22,500 nt of DNA. Origin: Mesostigma viride. Taxonomy: Eukaryota > Streptophyta > Mesostigmatophyceae > Mesostigmatales > Mesostigmataceae. The notes below the pieces were generated by a model that was not told where the DNA came from, did no database searches, and saw only the letters and a program-made list of their open reading frames with translations. Location of the stretch: contig RPFO01002130.1 in assembly GCA_009746045.1 (NCBI GenBank), positions 1 through 22,500 on the forward strand, read 5' to 3'. Below are positions 16,232-22,500 of the stretch, piece after piece (the stretch's first letter is position 1; every line of letters begins with the position of its first letter). The position numbers and the translations under genes were made by a program.

Positions 16232-18007
16232 ATGCATCGACCTAACAGTCGACTGAGACACATGGTGGTGCCGGTATCTCGGGCCAGAACGACAGCTCTC
16301 AGCAGCAAGATTAGCAACACCCAACGCATGCTAGATTTCCTACGCCTCTGCGTTGCGCAAGCATCCCCGAATACCCAGAGCAGGCGGCAGGCTCGCATCC
16401 TACGCTTGCAGGACAAAATAAATGCGATGAAAAGCACTATTTCTACCGCTTCCCTTCCCCCCTCCGTTTCACCCCCACCTCCACCCCCCGCCGCACCCAC
16501 CCCCATCACCCATCGTCGTCCTCCCCTGGTGGGCCAGCAGGCATCCTTGGCCCTTGCCACTTTTAACACCCGCACATTGCTAGATGACGACCATAGCTGC
16601 CGGGTAGAGGAGCTAGTCGCATTCTGCATTGAGCATCGTGTGTCTATATTAGGCGTCCAGGAACACCGCCGCACGGTGCCACTTGGCATGGTGAGCACTG
16701 ATCGCTTGGCGGGTGGCTGGCGGTTTTTCTTCGCTGGCAGCGGTACGTCTGGCCAAGGTGGTGTTGGTCTTTTGTGTTCGCCGCTGGCAGTTGCTAGCCT
16801 CAGCACGCTTAAGTTTCTAACGCCACGCCTTATGGTAGCACACTTCACCTCCGTCGAGGGGCGGTCTAAACACCACCTCACGGTGGGGGTGGGCTACGCA
16901 CCCCATAGTGGTCTACCTGCGTTGGAACGCCAGAAGTTCTTCGAGGACTTGCATAGCCTTGAGGGGGCCACCCCGGCCCGCCACTTTTTGGTTATGCTGC
17001 TAGACGCCAATGCCACGCTCCCCGTGGGTACTGCTGGCAGTCGCTTTGCGCCTGCTGACACTGCTGCTAATGACAACACTCCCCTGTTTTCTGCCTTTTT
17101 GCGGGATAGCGGGATGGTTGCTGTCAACTGCCACTTCCAACGTCCCTCCCAGGACTTGGTCACTTTTCGTGGCCCTAACGGCCGTCAGGCCTGTCTGGAC
17201 TACGTGGTGGTACGGCAGCCCAGGTGTACCTCGGTTCTGGACACCCGAGTGTTTGACACGCCCACGGTGTGCTCTGACCACCGGTTGGTGCGCGCGACCC
17301 TTCGGCTCCGGTTCCACGTCCCCGCGCGCCGCGCCCCAGTGGTCCGCCCTGACTGGTCTGCTCTACGTCCGGTCAAGGGAGATCCTGAGGACTGGACGGA
17401 CGCCGAGCACGAGCGGAACTGGTGCCGACGGAAGTACCTGTCGGCACTGGACGCCCGGGCGGACGTCGACGAGCTGGACAAGGGTGCCCCCAACGCAGCC
17501 ATTTTTGCGGGCTTTGCGGCCCGTGCCCCGTTGCTGGCGGCCCGGCACCTGCCGGTCATGCCCCGCCGCCGCCCCGGCCCGCTCTACCGCCAGGACCCCA
17601 AGGTCTTGGCCGCCCGGCACCGCCTCAAGCGTAACCGGGACCCGCTGCAGAAACCATTGCTCAAGGCCGCCCTTGTGGAGGCCTACGAGCATGCTCAGGA
17701 CGCGGAGGCGGCCCAGTGCATCGCGGATGCCAAGGCCTGCCAGGCTCGCAACCAGGGCAAGGACATGTGGTACCACCTCGACCGGCTCGGCGGCCGGCGG
17801 CAGCGCACCCCGGTGGAGCACACGGGGGACGGCACGGCGCCGGTAAGCCTTGACCGCTGGTTGGCCCACAATGTTTCCTTGACCGGTGGGGCTCGCGCCC
17901 CCCCCCGCCGCTTCACCCCGAGACGGCCGCCCGCCTCGGGGTCGCCGGACCCCCGCCGCCGCCAGCGCCCCCCTCCTCGGCCGCGGACTACCAAGTCCCC
18001 GCCTTGA
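16232..18007 (+). CDS. LINE-B ORF2, endonuclease part (APE/EEP family)
   Basis: ATG at 16232. Residues 1-100 are basic then Pro-rich (SPPPPPPAAPTP). From about 107 comes an exonuclease-endonuclease-phosphatase domain: ATFNTRTLL (Asn), ILGVQEHRR (catalytic Glu, about 144), VMLLDANATL (Asp/Asn, about 257-260), CLDYVVV (about 320) and SDHRLVRATL (Asp-His, about 348-350). These are the expected metal-binding and catalytic residues. Known role: nicks target DNA to prime reverse transcription. A basic linker follows. In the C9 run 17898-17906 the sensible frame moves to the RT frame; beyond it this ORF reads compositional R/P-rich residues to TGA at 18005-18007. Confidence 0.88.
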   Translation: MHRPNSRLRHMVVPVSRARTTALSSKISNTQRMLDFLRLCVAQASPNTQSRRQARILRLQDKINAMKSTISTASLPPSVSPPPPPPAAPTPITHRRPPLVGQQASLALATFNTRTLLDDDHSCRVEELVAFCIEHRVSILGVQEHRRTVPLGMVSTDRLAGGWRFFFAGSGTSGQGGVGLLCSPLAVASLSTLKFLTPRLMVAHFTSVEGRSKHHLTVGVGYAPHSGLPALERQKFFEDLHSLEGATPARHFLVMLLDANATLPVGTAGSRFAPADTAANDNTPLFSAFLRDSGMVAVNCHFQRPSQDLVTFRGPNGRQACLDYVVVRQPRCTSVLDTRVFDTPTVCSDHRLVRATLRLRFHVPARRAPVVRPDWSALRPVKGDPEDWTDAEHERNWCRRKYLSALDARADVDELDKGAPNAAIFAGFAARAPLLAARHLPVMPRRRPGPLYRQDPKVLAARHRLKRNRDPLQKPLLKAALVEAYEHAQDAEAAQCIADAKACQARNQGKDMWYHLDRLGGRRQRTPVEHTGDGTAPVSLDRWLAHNVSLTGGARAPPRRFTPRRPPASGSPDPRRRQRPPPRPRTTKSPP

Positions 18008-19701
18008 AGGAGGGCTGCCTTGCCACCAACGACGTCGTCCACCCCTTCACTTTGGAGGAATTGGACGGCGCCCTTGCTCGCCTGCGGTACGATGCGGCGG
18101 TCGGGGCCGACCACCTTTCTGCTGAGCTGCTGAAGACCCCTGATCTGGCGGTTAGGGATCTTCTGCTGGCGTTCTGCAACCGTGTCCTGCTCTCTGACGA
18201 GCCTCCGCCTGCTGAGTGGCAGACGGCCATCCGCGTCATGCTGTACAAGAAGGGCTCTGCTGCTGACCCCGGTAACTACCGGGGTGTCTGCCTCCAGAGC
18301 GCCGCGCTGAAGGTCTTCATGCGCATGATGCTGCACAGGCTCCGCGCCGCGCTGGACCCACACCTGGGTGAGTCTCAGATGGGTTTCCGTAGTGGTCGTA
18401 ACACTGTCATGGCTGTGTTTGTCGCGCGCCGGTTGATGGAGGAGGTGCGTCGCCTTCCCCCTGACAGTTTGCCGCTGGTCCTCATTTTTGTTGACTATAT
18501 CAAGGCCTTTGACACGGTCCTCTGGGAGGCTCTTTGGGCCATCCTAGCTCTGGACCGCGTGCCACCAGCGTTTATTGCTGCCATTCGCCGACTGTATGAG
18601 GGCTCACAGGCAGTAGTGCGGACTGCGGAAGGCACCACCCCACCATTCCCCCTTCACCACGGGGTGTGGCAAGGTTGTGTCCTGTCTCCATACCTGTTCA
18701 TTATTGTCGTGGACCACGTCATGCGCCAGGCACGTGCGCGCTTTACTGCTCTTAAGGGGTTCGAGCCAGGCTTGGACATCCTTAACGAGCGTGGGCACGG
18801 CGGGGTTAGCACGGGTTACCGCCTGGCTGACCTGATTTACGCGGACGACACCACCCTCATCGCGCGCCCCGAGCACATTCAGACCTGGCTGGACTGTCTG
18901 GGCCTGGAGGCGAGGGCGGTGGGGTTGGAGATTAGTGTCAAAACTGAGGCGATGGTGATTGGGGCCTCCAGTCGCCCACCGCTGCCGCGCCTGCTAGACG
19001 GGACGGAGGTCCCACTCCGCGACCGCTTCAAGCTGTTGGGGAGTTGGCTTCCGGACACTGCCGACGATGTGGACACCCGCATCGGCCTTTCCTGGGCCAA
19101 GCTCCGTTCGCTCAACACCTACTGGCGCTCCAAGGGCCTGGACGAGCACCGCAAGCGCATGCTCTTCAAGGTCCTCGTCCTCACGGTGCTCACGTATGGC
19201 GCCGAGGCATGGACACTCACGGCAACACTGGCAGCCAAGCTAGACGGCACGGTAACCCGGATGCTCCGACAGGTCCTGAATGTCGGGTTTTCTCAGCGTA
19301 GGTCCTTAGAGTCTTTGTATCACGGTATGCCGCGTATTTCGGACGAGATTAGACAGCGTAGGATAGCATTTGTAGGACATCTTGCTCGCACCAGCCAGGT
19401 CGACACCGCCCTTGGTCTGGCCGGTCCCCAGCGGCTCGGCCAACCGGGGCGGCACATTTTGACCTGGCCTGGCCCCAAGAACATTCCTAAAAAGGTAGGG
19501 AAACATGCCATGACCTATACCCAGATGTTGCTGGACGACCTAGTGGTCCCAGCCCAGTTTGAGTACCGCATCCACTCTCTCTCCCGTCTTTGGACTGCCA
19601 TGCAGGACAAGGAGCGGTGGAAGAAGATTGTCAAGGCACACACGCCCGACCCTGTGGGCAAGCCACCTCCCCCCAAGCGGAGGAGGCGTTTTGATGAGTA
19701 G
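17899..19701 (+). CDS. LINE-B ORF2, reverse transcriptase part
   Basis: Open from the C9 run (PPPPLHPETAARLG...) to TAG at 19699-19701, with no ATG at its head, so it is read either by slippage from the endonuclease frame or after an indel. RT motifs in order: GADHLSAELLK; RVMLYKKG...NYRGVCL; SQMGFRSGRNT; FVDYIKAFD (catalytic Asp); GVWQGCVLSP (usually GVRQGC; W here is odd); LIYADDTTL (YADD at 18838-18849); GLEISVKTEAMV; LLGSWL. A typical LINE C-terminal region follows (LTYGAEAWTLT, RQRRIAFVGHLAR), ending in a basic PKRRRRFDE tail. No CCHC finger or RNase H motif is evident. Confidence 0.92.
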   Translation, partial: PPPPLHPETAARLGVAGPPPPPAPPSSAADYQVPALKEGCLATNDVVHPFTLEELDGALARLRYDAAVGADHLSAELLKTPDLAVRDLLLAFCNRVLLSDEPPPAEWQTAIRVMLYKKGSAADPGNYRGVCLQSAALKVFMRMMLHRLRAALDPHLGESQMGFRSGRNTVMAVFVARRLMEEVRRLPPDSLPLVLIFVDYIKAFDTVLWEALWAILALDRVPPAFIAAIRRLYEGSQAVVRTAEGTTPPFPLHHGVWQGCVLSPYLFIIVVDHVMRQARARFTALKGFEPGLDILNERGHGGVSTGYRLADLIYADDTTLIARPEHIQTWLDCLGLEARAVGLEISVKTEAMVIGASSRPPLPRLLDGTEVPLRDRFKLLGSWLPDTADDVDTRIGLSWAKLRSLNTYWRSKGLDEHRKRMLFKVLVLTVLTYGAEAWTLTATLAAKLDGTVTRMLRQVLNVGFSQRRSLESLYHGMPRISDEIRQRRIAFVGHLARTSQVDTALGLAGPQRLGQPGRHILTWPGPKNIPKKVGKHAMTYTQMLLDDLVVPAQFEYRIHSLSRLWTAMQDKERWKKIVKAHTPDPVGKPPPPKRRRRFDE

Positions 19702-19783
19702 TGTAGTTAGGCTTTTCTAGATAGAGTTAGGATAGTTCGATCACGCGGCTTCCTCCACCCCATCCATCATGAAATATGTGCTA

Positions 19784-19806
19784 CATGACCTCCCCACGGA
19801 GGCATG
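19784..19806 (+). promoter_or_regulatory. 3'-terminal LINE hairpin (LINE-B)
   Basis: CATG, bulged A, CCTCC, loop CCAC, GGAGG, CATG: a 9-bp stem ending 4-5 nt before the AATTT tail. Four LINE copies in the window share the fold with co-varying pairs, so it is probably the RT recognition element. Confidence 0.7.
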
Positions 19807-19829
19807 TTATAATTTAATTTAATTTTTTA

Positions 19830-19841
19830 ATGCAACAGAAG
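19830..19841. repeat. LINE-B target site duplication, right
   Basis: ATGCAACAGAAG, identical to 15872-15883, immediately after the LINE tail. Confidence 0.88.
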
Positions 19842-19890
19842 GGACATCAAACCCCGAAAAGAAATAGAATCCTAAAGACAGTAGTAAGTC
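19842..19890 (+). repeat. Repeat X, third copy, second half
   Basis: ACCCCGAAAAGAAATAGAAT, CCTAAAGACAGTAGTAAGT continues the sequence interrupted at 15883 and matches the A-rich end of the left copy (minus strand, 9470-9505). Confidence 0.72.
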
Positions 19891-20087
19891 GTCAATTAAT
19901 TAATTAATTACTAGCCAACAGAGTTATGTTCCTAATTAATTAATTAGTTAGTTAATTAATTAATTAATTACTGCTCACTGCGTTGTACTACGTTGTACTT
20001 CTGATGCATATGAAAAATAGCTGCAGTGGGCAAGTGGCCCTAGCTGAGCTTTGTGCCACACAGTCTTCATATATTGCCCATTAAATT
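19891..20087. repeat. (TTAA)n tracts with a stub of the ORF1-type LINE 3' end
   Basis: ACAGAGTTATGTTCCTAATT at about 19918-19937 is the last ~20 nt of the ORF1-type element (reverse complement of 13326-13345) on plus, followed by TTAATTAA repeats: an extremely 5'-truncated insertion or a tail remnant. The rest to 20087 is AT-rich with no gene. Confidence 0.6.
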
Positions 20088-20705
20088 AAATTAAATTATA
20101 ACATGACTCCGCTGGGAGATCATGTAGCACGTATTCCCTTGCTGATGGATGGGGGTGAGCGAAGCCACGAAACCTTACTAAGCTAACTCTAAGCTAATAT
20201 ACAAAAATCCACAAAAATCCTAGCTACAGTACTGATCGTCAGCAAAGCGCCCCGTCCCCCAGGGGGGGGGGGGGGGCTTGCCCACAGGGGCTGGCCGGCG
20301 TGTGGGCCTGGACATGAACATTTGGTCTGCCACCTCTTCTTGTCCTGCAAGCAGTCCAAGCAGGAGAGAGGGAGGAAATGCGATGTTCAAACTGGGCTGG
20401 GACCACTAGGTCGGCCAGCAACTGATCTGTATAGTTCATGGCAGGTTTACCAACCCGTCTGGGATTGCCCTTGGGGCCAGGCCAGCTGTCAGGATATGCC
20501 GCCCTGGCTGGCCAAGCCACTGGGGGCCGGCCAGACCGAGGGTGGTGTCTACCTGACTGGTGCGAGCAAGATGTCCTACAAATGCTGCCTAATCTCATCC
20601 GTAGTACGGGGCATACCCTTATACAAAGACTCTTAACGACCTATACATGGAAAACCCTACATTCAGGACCTGTCGGAGCATCCTGTAAACCTTGCCATTC
20701 AGCCG
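20088..20705 (-). pseudogene. LINE-B reverse transcriptase, 5'-truncated copy 3
   Basis: On minus, homology runs from near LNGKVYRMLRQVLNVGFS through MYTDQLLADLVVPAQFEHRI to a Pro/Lys-rich end near 20235, with several frame breaks, then 3' UTR and the hairpin at 20102-20124. It shares CTGTAAAC with copy 2 against the main LINE-B, so copies 2 and 3 may derive from one sub-lineage. Confidence 0.85.
20102..20124 (-). promoter_or_regulatory. 3'-terminal LINE hairpin (LINE-B copy 3)
   Basis: On minus: CATGA/TCATG outer arms and CTCC/GGAG inner stem round a CAGC loop, with one bulged T. Changed pairs remain complementary compared with the main copy. Confidence 0.65.
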
Positions 20706-21414
20706 GGAGTTGCGCTTATAGCTCACGCAAAATGCCAGTTTGCACGGAACTACCATTTGTGAACAAACACATGAGTTGTCACCAGCTATGGTCATGAAAT
20801 CGCGGTAATGACCAGACACCCCTGTGCTCAAACCGTTATATCTCTTCATTGAATCAGTATCTGGTATGTCTCAGTAGCTCAAAAAGAACTGTGAATCGAA
20901 TGAGCTTTCCGGAGAGCATGAACATGTCAATTAAAAAAAAATTATGATGTGCTATACGTGTTCTACAAAGAGCTTACAACGCGATATATCGCGTTCTAAA
21001 AAAAAAAAAAAAAAAAAAAAAACGGTTTAACTAGTTCATTTACTTTCGGCAGGTACTTTCAACGATTTTTTGGATTTTTTTTTTTTCAGTTGCATTGTTA
21101 ACATATCTCGCAGAACAGCTCACGCAGCATTCGTTGCATGTCTTGCGCACAATTGATTCTAGCCGAACCCCAGTTAAATTGCTATCACACCCCAGCATGG
21201 CACTGCGTCAGGCGGGTTTCAAGACGGGAACCTTCAACCCCTAGCTATTCAACCGCAACAAGGAGGGAGGGCGCCCTATAGCTTCTTTCGCTACATCAAG
21301 TGGGCAGGCCACATAGGACTCTCTCTGCATCATGGCACAGGCCCAGCCATTGCAGATTTATGCGGTCACACAGGCGTCTCACATAATAATAAGCAAGATA
21401 TCCGAAACAATGTC
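20706..21414. other. Intergenic AT-rich region with palindrome and poly-A
   Basis: No gene supported. Notable points are an 18-bp perfect palindrome (20978-20995), an A run (20998-21022) and a T run near 21074-21087. Part of 21180-21414 could be the 3' UTR of the minus-strand gene ending at 21415. Confidence 0.5.
20978..20995. other. 18-bp perfect palindrome before poly-A
   Basis: AACGCGATATATCGCGTT is its own reverse complement and is followed within 3 nt by about 24 A. It could be a hairpin or a protein site; no function is shown. Confidence 0.7.
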
Positions 21415-22500
21415 TTAGCTTGCATACCGATGTTCATCATACTCGTCATCATCCATAGTCTCCAGTTTAGGGTCATAAATGAGACACGTGCTTGGCAGTG
21501 TCGACATCTGAATCTCTGGAGCATGAGGTGCAGACTGAAGGCTGTGTTGTGTTTGCTTCTGGCAAATGTCACATCGGGCATGATCATGGTGGTGGCTATC
21601 GTAGCGGTCGGAGCCAACGACGCCGTCCACGGTGTGAGTCTGCTGATAGGGGTATATTTCGGTGTGACAAACTCTACAGGCCTGCCACCCATCACGAAAG
21701 GAGTGAACACTGCCCCACTGCTCTCCACAAGGGCATTTAAACTTGCCATAGACACAGCCATCTCCCTGGTAAGGTGTCAGCGTTGCCGCTGATACAAACC
21801 AGGCCCCGCTCCTCCCTCGAGAAAGGCAAAACGCTGTGGTTTGCTTCATGAGAAGCCTTCGTAAGGAGCCATGGGAGCAAAACTCTCTCGGCAGAATCCC
21901 CGCCTTCAAAACCTCGGCAAGGCCGCACTTATGGCTAAGAGGCGCCTTGCCCGAAAAGTTCTTCCTCGTGCGCACAAAGACGTCCACCGCCCTGGCACAA
22001 GATGCCTCGTCGCCCGCTGCTGAAGATGCTTCTCCAGACAGTTTTGCAGGCGGCGCTGCTGAAGCTTGCAAAGTCTGGCTTCTCGCCGCTCTTGCAGCGA
22101 CAAGCTCTGGCTGGTCTTGCCTTGCTGCCTTCCCAGTTTGCCGCTCGGCTGCTGCTCGCCTCTCCGCCTCCAGCCTTTGCTGCCCAAGTGCTGCTCGCCT
22201 CTCCGCCTCCAGCCTTTGCTGCCCAACTGCTGCTCGCCTCTCCGCCTCCAGCCTTTGCCGCTCGGCTGCTGCTCGCCTCTCCGCCTCCAGCCTTTGCCGC
22301 TCGGCTGCTGCCCGCCTCTCCGCCTCCAGCCTTTGCTGCTCAAATGCTGCTCGCCTCTCCGCCCCCAGCCTTTGCCGCTCGGCTGCTGCTCGCCTCTCCA
22401 CCTCCAGCCTTTGCAGCTCGGCTGCTGCTCGCCTCTCCGCCTCCAGCCTTTGCCGCTCGGCTGCTGCTCGCCTCTCCGCCTCCAGCCTTTGCCGCTCGGC
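21415..22500 (-). CDS. Coiled-coil protein with 3CxxC-like zinc-binding C-terminus (partial)
   Basis: Open from the window edge to TAA at 21415-21417; the start lies beyond 22500. The N-terminal ~120 visible residues are nine or more 13-residue repeats (RRAAAERQRLEAE type), a charged helix or coiled coil. An Ala/Ser-rich linker follows, then a compact domain: FSGKAPLSHKCGLAEVLKAG, VYGKFKCPCGEQWGSV, GWQACRVCHTEIYPYQ, a His-rich stretch (YDSHHHDHARCDICQK), and an acidic tail. K-C-x-C-G..W...C..C....PY...C..C resembles the 3CxxC zinc finger of ZAR1/RTP-type proteins, which bind RNA or act as adaptors. The first pair is CxC rather than CxxC. I infer a zinc-binding protein, probably nucleic-acid or protein binding; specific function unknown. 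Confidence 0.75.
   Translation of the reverse strand, partial: AERQRLEAERRAAAERQRLEAERRAAAELQRLEVERRAAAERQRLGAERRAAFEQQRLEAERRAAAERQRLEAERRAAAERQRLEAERRAAVGQQRLEAERRAALGQQRLEAERRAAAERQTGKAARQDQPELVAARAARSQTLQASAAPPAKLSGEASSAAGDEASCARAVDVFVRTRKNFSGKAPLSHKCGLAEVLKAGILPREFCSHGSLRRLLMKQTTAFCLSRGRSGAWFVSAATLTPYQGDGCVYGKFKCPCGEQWGSVHSFRDGWQACRVCHTEIYPYQQTHTVDGVVGSDRYDSHHHDHARCDICQKQTQHSLQSAPHAPEIQMSTLPSTCLIYDPKLETMDDDEYDEHRYAS
22135..22500 (-). repeat. 39-bp coding minisatellite
   Basis: About nine tandem 39-bp units (period exact, 13 codons) encoding the RRAAAERQRLEAE repeat, continuing past the window end. Third positions are nearly as conserved as first and second, so expansion is recent and copy number is likely to vary. 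Confidence 0.93.

Larger units (their letters stand above)
15884..19829 (+). mobile_element. LINE-B: APE-type non-LTR retrotransposon, nearly complete ORF2
   Basis: A 3.95-kb insertion into repeat X, bounded by a 12-bp target duplication. Order: C-terminal part of ORF1 (5' truncation within ORF1), short spacer, endonuclease ORF, reverse transcriptase ORF, 3' UTR, terminal hairpin and an AATTTAATTT-type tail. An L1-like ORF1 end with an APE endonuclease suggests an L1-like clade. Two truncated relatives lie at 12160-13272 and 20088-20705. The long open RT frame and exact target duplication suggest a fairly recent insertion. Confidence 0.92.

Noticed and set aside
17010-17846. 278-residue ORF overlapping the endonuclease
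   Set aside because: Alternate-frame shadow with R/T/P/S-rich compositional sequence; the APE motifs are in the other frame.

Overview
This is a eukaryotic nuclear window, most likely from a green alga. Evidence: an intron-containing EMG1/NEP1 gene whose residues look most like plant and green-algal homologues, splice donors of the GTACGTG/GTGAGC type, candidate TGTAA polyadenylation signals (typical of chlorophytes) 74-112 nt after two stop codons, dense microsatellites and many LINE retrotransposon fragments. A chlorophycean (perhaps volvocine) alga fits best. A charophyte is not excluded; this is inference, not a database match.

Layout. (1) 42-774: 3' end of an unrecognised Cys-rich, aromatic-rich protein gene on +, broken by one base in a T run. 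(2) 775-2148: intergenic, with a GC-rich block near 1600-1760. (3) 2149-9373: seven exons of EMG1 (18S rRNA N1-pseudouridine methyltransferase) on +, about 222 residues once two apparent 1-base losses in G/C runs are allowed for. Its introns hold CA, CT, CCA and CTA microsatellites, a long array of 9-bp repeats, a 27-bp minisatellite, long poly-G and poly-C runs, and a 735-bp terminal-inverted-repeat element that split a CTA array. Three introns carry a second copy of their own 5' splice site.

(4) 9470-12090: a cluster of 5'-truncated fragments of a non-LTR element with a C-terminal CCHC plus restriction-like endonuclease (RLE), bounded by an outward-facing inverted pair of a ~100-bp repeat ('repeat X'). 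(5) 12150-13272: 5'-truncated antisense copy of an apurinic-endonuclease-type (APE-type) LINE, here 'LINE-B'. (6) 13275-15168: antisense LINE carrying only an L1-like ORF1 plus 3' UTR, with no ORF2. (7) 15373-15826: another RLE-LINE 3' fragment next to repeat X. (8) 15884-19829: the best LINE-B copy (end of ORF1, endonuclease, reverse transcriptase), inserted into repeat X with a 12-bp target duplication. (9) 19842-20705: other half of repeat X, a LINE tail stub and a third LINE-B fragment on the minus strand. (10) 21415-22500: minus-strand gene for a coiled-coil protein with 39-bp tandem repeats and a 3CxxC-like zinc-binding C-terminus, running off the window.

Only EMG1 and the two edge genes look like host genes; the middle is nested retrotransposon insertion. 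Several reading frames break at homopolymers, so assembly indels must be separated from true decay before anything is called a pseudogene.
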